64,000 nt of DNA from WHSW01 sp963767285 (GTDB taxonomy: Bacteria > Actinomycetota > Thermoleophilia > Solirubrobacterales > 70-9). Location: contig CAVYDJ010000004.1 in NCBI GenBank assembly GCA_963767285.1, forward strand, positions 620,001 through 684,000, written 5' to 3'. Position numbers and translations under genes: made by a program. Numbering within the stretch: position 1 is the first letter of the stretch; the number at the start of each line of letters is the position of its first letter. Shown here one piece after another: positions 8,587-17,669 of this stretch. The notes beneath the pieces were generated by a model. The model did no database searches. It saw nothing but the letters and a program-made list of their open reading frames with translations, and was not told the DNA's origin.

Positions 8587-9692
8587 CGGCCCGGCGCCCA
8601 GCCGCTGACGCGCCCGATTGACCACGCGGTCAGGATCGCCTGCGTCCGCGACCGCGCTCCGAGCTTCTCGAAGATGTTCTGAAGGTGCTTGTCGACCGTG
8701 CGCGAGCTCACCGTCAACTCAGCGGCGATTCCGGCATTCGTCCGCCCGAGCGCCAGCAGCCGCAGCACCTCGGCCTCGCGGGCGGTGAGGCCGGCCGCGC
8801 GCAGAGTCGCGATCGAGACGAGCTCGCTGCCGGACTCGACCAGCAGGGTGTCGGGGTCGCCGTGGTTACGCGAAGGCATCAGCTGCACCGCGACCGTCGA
8901 GCCGTCCTTGCGCTTGTGAGTGAACGGGGTCGTGTCGATACCGGCGGCGTCCTCGCGGGCGCGGAGCCACAGCTGTACCGCCGGGGGCAGATCGACGTCC
9001 TCGCCGGCGTCGATCTCGAGCCCCTTCGCCGCTTCGGGGCTGACCCATGCGGGCTGGAGGAAGCCGCGATGACGCCCGAGGACGATGACGCCGAGCCCGG
9101 CACGGTCGAGCCCACGCTCGGCCGCATGGAGCCGCTCGACAACGGCGGCGTAGCGCTGGACCGTCCGATAGGCCTGGATCATCGGCCCGCGGATCAGGTT
9201 GAGCACGCGCCGGTCGCGTTCGCTGAAGTCGCGACGCTCACGGTTGAGTGCGAGCCCGATGATCACCTGCGGCGGCGCGGGCAGGCAGAAGGCCATCTGG
9301 TACTCGACCTTCATCGGCCTGTAGGCCTCGCGGTAGAGCTCGGTTGCGTGCAGCTCGCGCCGGGTGATCATGTCCGACCACTTGTACGGCCGACCGTCGC
9401 GGGTCCGCTGATAGCGGGGGATCAGCGGGTTCTGATGGCCGAGGCGGATGAACACCTCGGCGGCGCCCGGGATCATCGAGCCGGGGGGATCGTCGAACGC
9501 GATCATCCGCTCGGCGTCGAACTCGACCTCGTTGTAGGAGGCGATCTCACATGGGACGAGCTCGCGCATGCCGGGAAGGACGCCCGCACGGAATTCCTCG
9601 GGGTCTTCGAGTTGGGTCAGGTCTCCGACGTAGCGCAGAATCCGGCGCACATCAGCCTCGCGAACCCCCCTTGAAGCGCCGGGTCCCGACAT
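8583..9692 (-). CDS. LuxR-family transcriptional regulator
   Basis: A 369-residue regulator with a C-terminal LuxR (GerE) helix-turn-helix at about residues 300-355, shown by the run GLTAREAEVLRLLALG and the recognition region SSRTVDKHLQNIFEKLGA. The ~290-residue N-terminal part resembles a sensory domain common in actinobacterial orphan LuxR proteins; there is no receiver Asp motif and no ATP-binding P-loop, so it is neither a standard response regulator nor a LAL protein. It lies 28 bases downstream of the PRTase gene on the same strand and may share its transcript. The signal sensed is unknown. Confidence 0.9.
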   Translation of the reverse strand: MSGPGASRGVREADVRRILRYVGDLTQLEDPEEFRAGVLPGMRELVPCEIASYNEVEFDAERMIAFDDPPGSMIPGAAEVFIRLGHQNPLIPRYQRTRDGRPYKWSDMITRRELHATELYREAYRPMKVEYQMAFCLPAPPQVIIGLALNRERRDFSERDRRVLNLIRGPMIQAYRTVQRYAAVVERLHAAERGLDRAGLGVIVLGRHRGFLQPAWVSPEAAKGLEIDAGEDVDLPPAVQLWLRAREDAAGIDTTPFTHKRKDGSTVAVQLMPSRNHGDPDTLLVESGSELVSIATLRAAGLTAREAEVLRLLALGRTNAGIAAELTVSSRTVDKHLQNIFEKLGARSRTQAILTAWSIGRVSGWAPGR

Positions 9693-9720
9693 CCCCGCCG
9701 ACCCTACCGGTCGGCGTGCG

Positions 9721-10449
9721 TCAGCCAGTGCCCCGGGCGGCGACGAAGTCAGCGCCGTGGGCGTACCGGGTGTTGACCGGGACGCCCTCGCGGCACAGCT
9801 CGCATTCCGACGCCGGCCAGGAGGGGATCTCGATCGCCGCGAGAAAGGCGAAGTCCGCGCAGCCGAGGTCGGCGGGCGTGGCGTTGCCCCGCGTGCACAA
9901 TGCCGCCACGGTTATGACCTCGCCGCCGGCGGCGCGGACGGCGTCGCAGGTCTCGCGGACCGACTCGCCCGTGTTGACGACGTCGTCGACGACGAGCACC
10001 CGCTTGCCGTGCACGGCGTGGTCGTAACCGCGCTTCAGCACGAACGGCGGCCGCAGGGGACCGTCGCCGGCCACCGCGGACCGCGGGTCGTAGCCTTGCT
10101 CCTTGCCGTGCTCGGCGAACACCGACGGCACGTCCAGGTGGTGCGCCGTCCACTGGGAGACGATCAGCCCCCCGGTCGCCGGGCCGCAGACGATCTCGGC
10201 TTCGCGGTCGCGTACAGCGGCGGCGAGCATCGAGCAGAGCTCGCCGGTCCACTCGGTGTTGGGGAAGATCGCGTCCTTGTCGATCCACCCGTCCCCGTGC
10301 TCCCCGGTGATGTAGACGAAGTGATCGCCCTCCAGCAGTGCGCCCGCCTCTCGCAGGATGGCCTGAGTACGTGCGGCGCTGTCGGCGGCGGCGCTCAGGC
10401 GGCCAAATCTAGCTGCGGAATACGATCGGCCCGTGAGCCGTCCAAGCAT
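9721..10449 (-). CDS. PyrE-like phosphoribosyltransferase
   Basis: A type I phosphoribosyltransferase: the PRPP loop VLVVDDVVNTGES is plain at about two thirds of the protein, with GPATGG as the pyrophosphate loop upstream. The arrangement is that of orotate phosphoribosyltransferase (pyrimidine synthesis). The C-terminus has a CELC pair (SECELCREG), a feature of a PyrE-like subgroup. The start is unclear: ATGs at 10449 and 10467 both run into the divergent VOC gene, and conserved sequence only begins about 17 residues further in. No ATG, GTG or TTG lies between, so either the overlap is real or a CTG near 10398 is used. Confidence 0.8.
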   Translation of the reverse strand: MLGRLTGRSYSAARFGRLSAAADSAARTQAILREAGALLEGDHFVYITGEHGDGWIDKDAIFPNTEWTGELCSMLAAAVRDREAEIVCGPATGGLIVSQWTAHHLDVPSVFAEHGKEQGYDPRSAVAGDGPLRPPFVLKRGYDHAVHGKRVLVVDDVVNTGESVRETCDAVRAAGGEVITVAALCTRGNATPADLGCADFAFLAAIEIPSWPASECELCREGVPVNTRYAHGADFVAARGTG

Positions 10450-10798
10450 GGACCTCTTCGCCGGCATCTACGTGCGCGACTACAACGCGGCGAAGCCCTG
10501 GTACGAGCGCCTCTTCGGCTCCGGGCCGGCCTTCGTGGCGCACGAGACCGAGTGCGTCTGGGAGGTAGGCGAACATCGCTTCGTCTTCATCAACGAGGAC
10601 GCGGAGCGGGCGGGATACGCGGCTCACACGCTTTTCGCCGACGACCTCGAAGCCGTGGTACGGGACATCGCGGCTCGCGGGATCGAGCCGGCGAAGCGGG
10701 AGACATACGGCAATGGGGTCCGCAAGGTGACCTACCGCGACACCGACGGGAACGAGATCGGCTTCGGAGGCGCGCCGCTCGAGGACTCGGCCGGCTAG
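10448..10798 (+). CDS. VOC (glyoxalase/dioxygenase) family protein
   Basis: A 116-residue single-unit vicinal-oxygen-chelate protein (MDLFAGIYVRDYNAAKPWYERLF start, DTDGNEIGFG end), the fold of glyoxalase I, bleomycin-resistance proteins and extradiol dioxygenases. I cannot see a complete set of glyoxalase metal ligands, so the substrate cannot be named. I chose ATG 10448 because the conserved strand begins there; GTG 10433 in the same frame would add five residues. It is divergent from the PRTase gene with overlapping starts and convergent with the next VOC gene (4-base overlap). Confidence 0.8.
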   Translation: MDLFAGIYVRDYNAAKPWYERLFGSGPAFVAHETECVWEVGEHRFVFINEDAERAGYAAHTLFADDLEAVVRDIAARGIEPAKRETYGNGVRKVTYRDTDGNEIGFGGAPLEDSAG

Positions 10799-11178
10799 GA
10801 CGGATTGCGCTCGATCAGCTCGATCCGGTAGCCGTCCGGGTCGCGCACGAAGCAGAGGCGCGAGCCGCCCTCGCGAACGGTGTACGGCGGCTTCTCGGGC
10901 TCGATGTCGAGCTCGGCGAGGCGCTCCAGCGTCCCGTCGAGGTCGTCGGCCGTAATCGCGATGTGGCCGTATCCCGTGCCGATCTCGTACGGCTCGGTGC
11001 GGCCGTGGTTGAGCGTCAGCTCGAGCCGGGCCCCGTCGTCGGGCAGGCCCATGAAGAGGTTGGTCGCATCGTCGCCGATGGGCATCCGGTGCACCTCCTC
11101 GAAGCCGAGCTTCTCGTAGAAGGCGGCCGACTTGTCGAGATCGAGGACGCGGTAGCAGGTGTGGATCAACTCGCTCAT
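10795..11178 (-). CDS. Lactoylglutathione lyase-like VOC protein
   Basis: A 127-residue VOC protein that keeps the four metal-ligand positions of glyoxalase I: His in IHTCYRV, Glu in ARLELT, His in GHIAI and Glu in IELIER. It resembles bacterial GloA, which isomerises hemithioacetals of methylglyoxal. In an actinobacterium the thiol cofactor may be mycothiol rather than glutathione (inference). It overlaps the upstream convergent VOC gene by 4 bases. Confidence 0.85.
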   Translation of the reverse strand: MSELIHTCYRVLDLDKSAAFYEKLGFEEVHRMPIGDDATNLFMGLPDDGARLELTLNHGRTEPYEIGTGYGHIAITADDLDGTLERLAELDIEPEKPPYTVREGGSRLCFVRDPDGYRIELIERNPS

Positions 11179-11216
11179 GGCCTCAGGCTATCGACCGGCA
11201 TATAGTCGCCGCCCCG

Positions 11217-12308
11217 ATGACCGTGCCGGAAGCCGAGCCGATCAACGTCGCCGACTACGAGCAGCTCGCCGCCGAGCGGCTGGAGCCCGGCGTGCACGGG
11301 TATTTCGCCGGCGGCGCGGGAGACGAGTGCACCCTGCGCGACAACGTCGCCGCCTGGGGGCGCCACACGCTGCACCCGCGGGTGCTCGTCGACGTCGGGG
11401 AGGTGAGCACGGCGACGACGGTTCTCGGGACCGAGATCTCGATGCCGTTGTTGGTCGCCCCGGTCGCCTTTCAGCGGCTCGTCGATCCTGACGGCGAGGT
11501 GGCGATGGCACGGGCCGCGGCGGCCGCCGGGACGATCATGTGCCTGTCGACGATCGCGACCTCGCACCCGGCCGAGGTCGCGCGCGAGGCGCCGGCGGCA
11601 CCGCGCTGGTTTCAGCTCTACTGCTTCCGCGACCGCGGCGTGACCCGGGCCCTGATCGACGAGGCGGTCGAGTCCGGCTTCGACGCGATCGCCCTCACTG
11701 TCGACGCGCCCCGCGCCGGACGGCGCGAACGCGACTTCCGGACCGGGTTCGTGGTCCCGCCGGACGTCACCGCGCCGGCGGTCGCCGCCGCCGTCGGCTC
11801 GGACCGCCCGATCAGCGTCAAGGAGGTGTTCGAGCTCGTCGACCCGACGCTGACCTGGAAGGACCTCGAGGCGCTCGCCTCGGAGTGCTCGCTGCCGATC
11901 GTCCTCAAGGGCGTGCAGACCGGTGCCGACGCGGCGCTCGCGGTCGAGCACGGTGCCGCGGGCGTGGTCGTGTCCAACCACGGCGGGCGCCAGCTCGACT
12001 GCGTTCCCGCGACGATCGAGATCCTCCCGGAGGTGATCGACGCGGTCGAGGGTCGCTGCGAGGTGCTGATCGACGGCGGGATCCGCCGCGGCACCGACGT
12101 CCTGATCGCGCTCGCGCTCGGAGCGCGGGCCGTGTTGGTGGGGCGCCCGCCGCTCTGGGGACTGGCGGTCGGCGGCGAAGCGGGGGCGACGGCGGTGCTC
12201 GAGATCCTCCGTTCGGAGATCGAGCTCGGGATGACCCTGCTCGGCTGCGCATCGCCCGAGGACATCGCCGCTGAGCACGTCCGCCACGGGCCTAGACTCG
12301 CCGATTAG
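11217..12308 (+). CDS. FMN-dependent alpha-hydroxy acid oxidase/dehydrogenase
   Basis: A 363-residue TIM-barrel flavoenzyme of the glycolate oxidase / L-lactate dehydrogenase family, oxidising an L-2-hydroxy acid to the 2-oxo acid. The catalytic motif SNHGGRQLD with active-site His and the FMN phosphate-binding run IDGGIRRGTDVLIALALGA are intact, as is the PVAFQRL N-terminal flavin segment. Length is normal. Substrate (lactate, glycolate, mandelate or other) cannot be read from sequence. It starts 38 bases from the divergent VOC gene and ends two bases before the first APC permease gene. Confidence 0.92.
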   Translation: MTVPEAEPINVADYEQLAAERLEPGVHGYFAGGAGDECTLRDNVAAWGRHTLHPRVLVDVGEVSTATTVLGTEISMPLLVAPVAFQRLVDPDGEVAMARAAAAAGTIMCLSTIATSHPAEVAREAPAAPRWFQLYCFRDRGVTRALIDEAVESGFDAIALTVDAPRAGRRERDFRTGFVVPPDVTAPAVAAAVGSDRPISVKEVFELVDPTLTWKDLEALASECSLPIVLKGVQTGADAALAVEHGAAGVVVSNHGGRQLDCVPATIEILPEVIDAVEGRCEVLIDGGIRRGTDVLIALALGARAVLVGRPPLWGLAVGGEAGATAVLEILRSEIELGMTLLGCASPEDIAAEHVRHGPRLAD

Positions 12309-12310
12309 AA

Positions 12311-14233
12311 ATGGCAGAGCGGCATCCTCGCGAGGCGGCGCTGAGACGCGTCCACGGCCCGGGAGCCCTGTTCGCCGCCGCGTACGGCAACGTCGGCTCG
12401 TCGATCTACTACGCGCTCGGGCTCGTCGCCCTCTACGCGCTGGGGCTGACGCCGGTGACCTTCATCATCGCCGGCCTGATCTTCGCGGCCACGGCCGCCA
12501 CCTACGTCGAGGCGACCGTGCTCTACCCGGAGGCGGGCGGATCGTCGAGCTTCGCCCGTCATGCCTACAACGAGCTCGCCTCGTTCCTCGCCGGCTGGGC
12601 GCAGATGCTCACCTACATCGTCACCGCGGCGATCTCGGCCTTCTTCGTCCCTCACTACCTCGCGGTCTTCTGGGAGCCGCTCGGCCACGGGCCGGGCGAC
12701 GTCTTCTTCGGGATCGCCCTGCTCGCCTGCCTCGCGGTGCTCAACGTCAGGGGCACCGAGGAGTCGGCGCGCCTCAATTTCGTGCTCGCGATCGCCGATC
12801 TGGCGACCCAGGCGGTGCTGGTCGTGATCGGCTGCGCGCTCGTCCTCGACCCGGATCTGCTCGTCAACCAGGTTCACTTCGGCACCGCCCCGAGCTGGGG
12901 GGACTTCCTGCTCGGGATCGCGGTCGGGATGGTCGCCTACACCGGGATCGAGACGATCTCGAACATGTCGGAGGAGGCGAAGCAGCCGAACCGCTCGATC
13001 CCGCGCGGGACCGGCGCGGTGGTGCTGGCGGTGGTCGCGATCTACGCCTTCCTGCCCGCGATCGCCCTGTCGGCGATGCCGGTCACCGAGACGGCCGGAG
13101 GCGAGTTCACGACCACCCTGGGAACGGTCTACGCGGACGATCCGGTGCTCGGGATCGTCGAGAACATCGGCCTCTCCGCCGCGCTGACGGACGTCCTGCG
13201 GATCTACGTCGGGATCCTCGCCGCGGTGATCCTGCTGATCGCCACCAACGCCGCCCTGATCGGACTCTCGCGCCTGACGTTCTCGATGGGACAGCACCGC
13301 CAGCTTCCCGAGGTGCTGCGCGCCATCCATCCGCGGTTCAAGACGCCCTACATCGCGATCATCGTCTTCTCGGTGGTCGCCGCGCTGGTGATGGCGCCGG
13401 GCAAGACCACGTTCCTGGGGACGATCTATGCCTTCGGGGCGACCCTCTCGTTCACCGTCGCCCACGTCTCGGTGATCAAGCTCCGCAAGCTGCGGCCGCT
13501 CGACGAGCGACCGACGAGCCGGGAGGGCGAGCGGCCATGGCGGCCGCCGGGGAACGTCCGGATCCGCGGGGTCGCGATCCCGATGACCGCGGTGATCGGC
13601 GGCATCGGGACCTTCGGCGCCTTCGTGGTCGCGATGGCCCTCGACCCGGTCGTGCTTGCCACCGGAGGCGGCTGGATGATCGCCGGAACGCTGCTGTACG
13701 TGGGCTACCGGCGCTACAAGGGGCTGTCGCTGACCGAGACGGTCAAGGTCGAGACGCTCACGCCGCTGGGGGTCGAGGAGGTCGAGTACCGCTCGATCCT
13801 GGTCGCGTTCACCGACGAGGACCCGTTCTCGCAGGAGGCTGTGGCGACCGCGAAGGCGCTGGCGGCACAGCGCCGGCGCGCGATCCACGTGCTCTCGCTC
13901 GTCACGGTGCCCGCCAACCTGCCGCTCGACGCGACGCTCGACGGCGGCGAGGTGGCCGCGCGGACGAAGCTCGAGCAGGCGAAGCTGATCGGCGGCCAGC
14001 GGGTCAGCAGCTCGATCGAGCACATCCGCCTCGGACAGGCCGGCAAGGCGATCGTCGAGGAGGCGAAGGCGATCAACGCCGCCGCGATCGTGATGCCGCT
14101 GCGCTACCGCAACGGCGCGCCGTTGTACGGGAAGACGCTGCAGACCGTGCTCGCGAAGCGGCCCTGCCGGGTGATCATCGCCGCCAATCCGGTCGAGGCG
14201 GCGGACGCGCCGGTGGTGGGCGACCGTTCATGA
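12311..14233 (+). CDS. APC-superfamily permease with C-terminal UspA domain (first copy)
   Basis: A 640-residue protein with 12 predicted membrane segments (residues ~15-470) of the amino acid-polyamine-cation superfamily, followed by a cytosolic universal stress protein-like domain (~495-630) beginning at YRSILVAFTDEDPFSQEAV. The GNVGSSIYYALG run in the first helix is the unwound substrate site of the APC fold. Domain order resembles c-di-AMP-binding K+ importer KimA, but I do not see the DALSS-type first helix I associate with KimA, so amino acids remain equally possible. The stop overlaps the next ATG (ATGA). Confidence 0.88.
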   Translation: MAERHPREAALRRVHGPGALFAAAYGNVGSSIYYALGLVALYALGLTPVTFIIAGLIFAATAATYVEATVLYPEAGGSSSFARHAYNELASFLAGWAQMLTYIVTAAISAFFVPHYLAVFWEPLGHGPGDVFFGIALLACLAVLNVRGTEESARLNFVLAIADLATQAVLVVIGCALVLDPDLLVNQVHFGTAPSWGDFLLGIAVGMVAYTGIETISNMSEEAKQPNRSIPRGTGAVVLAVVAIYAFLPAIALSAMPVTETAGGEFTTTLGTVYADDPVLGIVENIGLSAALTDVLRIYVGILAAVILLIATNAALIGLSRLTFSMGQHRQLPEVLRAIHPRFKTPYIAIIVFSVVAALVMAPGKTTFLGTIYAFGATLSFTVAHVSVIKLRKLRPLDERPTSREGERPWRPPGNVRIRGVAIPMTAVIGGIGTFGAFVVAMALDPVVLATGGGWMIAGTLLYVGYRRYKGLSLTETVKVETLTPLGVEEVEYRSILVAFTDEDPFSQEAVATAKALAAQRRRAIHVLSLVTVPANLPLDATLDGGEVAARTKLEQAKLIGGQRVSSSIEHIRLGQAGKAIVEEAKAINAAAIVMPLRYRNGAPLYGKTLQTVLAKRPCRVIIAANPVEAADAPVVGDRS

Positions 14234-14439
14234 GCCCGGCGCCGCCCCCCGACGAGGTCTATCGCGGCGTCACGCGGGCGTTCGCCGTCGTGATCTGTGG
14301 CTTCGGGATCGCGATCGTCGTCGTCACGCTCACCAACGGCGGCACGGCGGGGTCGGGTGGGATCTGGCTCGGCCTCGTGTTCATCGCCCTGGGCCTCGGC
14401 CGGCTCTATCTCTCGCTGAGGGGGCGTGAGGAGGAATGA
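14230..14439 (+). CDS. 69-residue two-helix membrane protein between the APC permeases
   Basis: A small protein with two hydrophobic helices (about residues 16-34 and 45-62) joined by a Gly-rich turn and closed by a charged RGREEE tail. Its ATG overlaps the upstream stop (ATGA) and its stop overlaps the downstream ATG (ATGA), with GGAGG just before the next start. This double coupling supports it being real and possibly an accessory subunit of one or both permeases. I do not recognise a named family. Confidence 0.78.
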   Translation: MSPAPPPDEVYRGVTRAFAVVICGFGIAIVVVTLTNGGTAGSGGIWLGLVFIALGLGRLYLSLRGREEE

Positions 14440-16466
14440 TCGACCCCTTCAAGAGCGACCGCTCGCCGCTGACCAGCCGCTGGCTCGGCGTGCCGCTGCT
14501 GTTCGCGGTCGCCTATTCGGCGGTCGGCTTCTCGCTCTTCTTCGCGCTCGGGCTGGTCGCCGACCGCGGGCTCGGGCTGACCCCGCTGATCTTCCTCGGG
14601 GTCGGGCTGGTCTTCCTGCTCAACACGCTCACCTACGTGGAGGGGGAGGCGATGGTCCCGGAGCGCGGTGGGTCGGCGACCTTTGCCCGCCACGCCTTCC
14701 ACAACGAGCTGGTCAGCTTCATCGCCGGCTGGGCGATCCTGATCGATTACGTGATCGTGATCGCGCTGGCGGCGCTCTCGGTGCCGCACTACCTGACCCC
14801 GATCTGGTCGGGGTTCAGCGACACGGTTCCGGAGATCGTCACCGGAGCCGGGGTCGTCGCGCTGACCGTCGTCCTGACGATCACCGCGGTCACCGGCGTC
14901 GGGCGCCAGCGGCTGCTCGGCGTGATCTCGATCGCCGGCGTCGGCCTGCTGCTCGCGGTGATCTTCGTCGGCCTTGCGACCTCCTGGGATCCCTCGGCGC
15001 TGACCGCCCAGCTCGACCCGTTCACGAGCCCGACCCTCGACGACGCGATCTACGCGGGGGTGATCGCGACCGTCGCCTTCGCCGGGATCGAGGCGGCCGC
15101 GAACCTGGCGCCCGACATCCGGACCGCACCGGTCGACCTGCGCAAGCTGGTGATCGCGGCGGCGATCCTCGTCCCGCTCATCTACGTGGGGGTCTCGGTC
15201 GTCGCGCTGATGGCGGTTCCGGTCGTCCCGACCCCCGACGGGCCACAGACCGCGCTCGGCAGCACCTACCTCGAGAACCCGGTCCTGGGGGTGGTCGAGA
15301 ACTTCGAGCCCGCCTGGCTGTCGAGCATCATGCAGGCGGCCGTGGTCGTGGTGGTCCCGGCAGCGCTGATCTGGGCCGCGAACACGGCGATGCTCGGCCT
15401 CTCGCGCCACGTCTACACGCTGGCCACCAACCGGCAGATCCCGAGCTGGCTCGGCAAGCTCAACCGTCGCTATCAGACGCCGTACGTCGCGATCATCGCC
15501 GCCGGGGTGTTCGCGATCGGCCTCCTGGCGCCGACCGACGTCGAGCTGCTCGGCGGCCTGTTCGCGTTCGGGGCGACGATCGCGTTCACGATCGCCCACG
15601 TGTCGATTATCCGCCTGCGGATCACCGAGCCCGACCGCCGGCGACCGTTCCGGATCCCGTTCGACGTTGCTTTCCGCGGCGCCCGCGTGCCGCTGCCGAC
15701 CGTGGTCGCGGCGGTGCTGACCGCGCTCGCCTGGGTGAGCGTGATCGCTTTCCACGACACCGCGCGCTGGGTGGGCGGCGGCTGGATGCTCTTCGGCCTG
15801 GTCGCCTACGTGATCTATCGCAAGGGGTTCGAGGGGATGAGCCTCTCGGAGCGCGTCGAGGTGCCGGCCGAGGCGCTGGTCAAGGACGTGCCGGACCCCG
15901 AGTACGGCGACATCCTCGTGCCCGTCTTCGGGACCAAGCTCGACGACGACATCGTCGGCACCGCCGGGCGGCTCGCCGCCGCCACGGACAGGCGGGCGGA
16001 ATCACCGCCGAGGCTCGAGGTGATCTACGTGATCGACGTGCCCCTGACCGTCCCGCTCGACTCGCCGCCGCCGCCCGATCGAGCGGCGGCCGCAAACGCG
16101 GCCCTCGAGCGGGCCAAGCAGGTGGGGGAGGAGTACGAGACGGTGGAGGTTCACCTGTCGGTCGTCCGCGCCCGCTCGATCGGGGCCGGGATCGTCGAGG
16201 CGGCGCGCGCCCGGGACGTCGAGGTGGTCGTGATGGGGGCCGAGCCGCCGACCCGGATTCGCGGCGGGGCGATGTTCGGGGGGCGGGGCGGCTCGCGCCC
16301 GGCCGAGATCGGGCCGGTGACCGAATACGTGCTGCGTCGTGCCACGAGCCGGGTGCTCGTGACCGCGCCGATCACCGACGGTTCGCAACGAACGCGGGCC
16401 GGTTCGCGCGCGCCCGCGGCGGAGGAGGAGATCGGTCGCGAGGGCGGGTTGCCGGCCGCCGAGTAG
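14436..16466 (+). CDS. APC-superfamily permease with C-terminal UspA domain (second copy)
   Basis: A 676-residue paralogue of the permease at 12311: the same 12-helix APC core (AVGFSLFFALGLVADRGLG site in helix 1), then a Usp-like cytosolic domain from about residue 490 (YGDILVPVFG) ending in a nucleotide-binding-like region (VVMGAEPP then TEYVLRRATSRVLVTAP). A charged Arg/Ala/Glu-rich tail of about 25 residues is extra compared with copy one. It is translationally coupled to the 69-residue gene. Followed 31 bases later by two KTN proteins, which suggests regulated ion transport. Confidence 0.88.
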   Translation: MIDPFKSDRSPLTSRWLGVPLLFAVAYSAVGFSLFFALGLVADRGLGLTPLIFLGVGLVFLLNTLTYVEGEAMVPERGGSATFARHAFHNELVSFIAGWAILIDYVIVIALAALSVPHYLTPIWSGFSDTVPEIVTGAGVVALTVVLTITAVTGVGRQRLLGVISIAGVGLLLAVIFVGLATSWDPSALTAQLDPFTSPTLDDAIYAGVIATVAFAGIEAAANLAPDIRTAPVDLRKLVIAAAILVPLIYVGVSVVALMAVPVVPTPDGPQTALGSTYLENPVLGVVENFEPAWLSSIMQAAVVVVVPAALIWAANTAMLGLSRHVYTLATNRQIPSWLGKLNRRYQTPYVAIIAAGVFAIGLLAPTDVELLGGLFAFGATIAFTIAHVSIIRLRITEPDRRRPFRIPFDVAFRGARVPLPTVVAAVLTALAWVSVIAFHDTARWVGGGWMLFGLVAYVIYRKGFEGMSLSERVEVPAEALVKDVPDPEYGDILVPVFGTKLDDDIVGTAGRLAAATDRRAESPPRLEVIYVIDVPLTVPLDSPPPPDRAAAANAALERAKQVGEEYETVEVHLSVVRARSIGAGIVEAARARDVEVVVMGAEPPTRIRGGAMFGGRGGSRPAEIGPVTEYVLRRATSRVLVTAPITDGSQRTRAGSRAPAAEEEIGREGGLPAAE

Positions 16467-16497
16467 GCGACCCCGGGGCACGTCTAAGATCCGCCCC

Positions 16498-16974
16498 ATG
16501 TTCGTCGTCATCGTCGGTGCGGGCCGCGTCGGGTCAACGGTCGCACGCAGCATGCTCGAGGAGGGCCACGAGGTCTCCTGCCTCGACGAGGACCCAGAAT
16601 CGCACGCACGGCTGGAGATCGGGCTCGAGAAGCCCTGGGAGGACATGGGCGGGCACTTCACGGTCGGGACGGCCCTTGAGATCGAGGCTCTGACGGCCGC
16701 GGGGATCGAGCGCGCCGACGTCTTCCTCGCCGCGACCAACGGCGACAACACGAACATCGTCATCGCCCAGATCGCCAAGCGGCGCTTCAACGTGCCGAAG
16801 GTGATCGCCCGCATCCTCGACCCCTACCGGGCGAAGTGGTACGCCGACCAGGGGCTCAACACGGTTTGCCCGACGAAGGTCGCGATTGAGATGCTCGAGG
16901 AGGAGATCCGCGAGACCGCCGAGCGCACCGTGGCGCCGGCGGGGGCGGTCGACCACGAGGACGCCGACCTCTAG
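16498..16974 (+). CDS. TrkA-type KTN/RCK_N nucleotide-binding protein (short)
   Basis: A 158-residue cytosolic Rossmann protein with the dinucleotide loop VGAGRVGSTVA and an acidic strand end (CLDED) that selects NAD(H). This is the RCK_N/KTN unit of K+ transport regulators. It stops before the RCK_C domain that a full TrkA repeat would have. It resembles the CeoB half of the actinobacterial CeoB/CeoC pair. There is no TrkH/KtrB channel in the window, so its partner is probably one of the adjacent APC permeases or a channel elsewhere. Confidence 0.88.
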   Translation: MFVVIVGAGRVGSTVARSMLEEGHEVSCLDEDPESHARLEIGLEKPWEDMGGHFTVGTALEIEALTAAGIERADVFLAATNGDNTNIVIAQIAKRRFNVPKVIARILDPYRAKWYADQGLNTVCPTKVAIEMLEEEIRETAERTVAPAGAVDHEDADL

Positions 16975-16982
16975 GTGACCGG

Positions 16983-17669
16983 ATGAGCCCGCACCGCAAG
17001 TACATCATCATCGTCGGGGCCGGCAAGGTGGGGTGGAACCTGGCGCGCGAGCTGATCGAGAAGGGCAGCGAGGTGACCCTGATCGAGGCCAACCGCGATC
17101 GTTACCTGACCGTCGAGCAGGAGCTCGAGCACAACGTCCAGTACGGCGACGCGTCCGAGCTCTGGGTGCTCGAGCGAGCCGGGATCTCGCGCGCCGACAT
17201 GGTGATCGCGGTGACCGGCGACGATGAGGACAACATGCTCATCTGCCAGGTGGCGAAGGAGAAGTACCTGGTCGACCGGATCATCGCCCGGGTCAACAAC
17301 CCGCGCAACCGCGAGCACTTCGAGCTGCTCGGGATCAAGCCGCTGGTCTCGGCGACCGACCTGATCCTGCGCCTGATCGAGCACGAGGTCCCGGAGTACG
17401 GACTCGTCCACCTGCTCGACCTCCCCGAGCAGCGACTCGAGATCATCGAGATGGAGCTGCCCGTGGATTCGCGCGCCGCGGGGGTCAGGGTCGGCGACCT
17501 GGCGATGCCCGAGGGCAGCCTGCTGATCTCGGTGCTTCGCGACGACGGCGGCTTCGTCCCGAACGCGGAGACCGTGCTGCAGGCGGGTGACGAGATCCTC
17601 GCGGTGCTCGACCCGCGGATGGAGGAGGACCTGACGGCGTACTTCGGGCCGGATGGCTCGAGCAACTGA
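16983..17669 (+). CDS. TrkA-type protein with RCK_N and RCK_C domains
   Basis: A 228-residue protein: RCK_N Rossmann domain (VGAGKVGWNLA, then LIEANRDR) at residues 1-130 and an RCK_C ligand-binding domain (~140-220; LPVDSRAAGVRVGDLAMPEGS). It matches the CeoC/TrkA half of the pair begun at 16498, eight bases upstream. RCK_C domains in some relatives bind c-di-AMP or nucleotides. Its end overlaps the next gene by 17 bases. Confidence 0.9.
   Translation: MSPHRKYIIIVGAGKVGWNLARELIEKGSEVTLIEANRDRYLTVEQELEHNVQYGDASELWVLERAGISRADMVIAVTGDDEDNMLICQVAKEKYLVDRIIARVNNPRNREHFELLGIKPLVSATDLILRLIEHEVPEYGLVHLLDLPEQRLEIIEMELPVDSRAAGVRVGDLAMPEGSLLISVLRDDGGFVPNAETVLQAGDEILAVLDPRMEEDLTAYFGPDGSSN

Noticed and set aside
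14230..14439. The 69-residue gene as a mere frame artefact
   Set aside because: Rejected as artefact: double ATGA coupling, a Shine-Dalgarno before the next gene inside its end and two clean hydrophobic helices argue that it is real.
12311..16466. Calling the APC-UspA proteins KimA outright
   Set aside because: Domain order fits, but the first helix lacks the DALSS-type sequence I associate with KimA, so only the superfamily is claimed.
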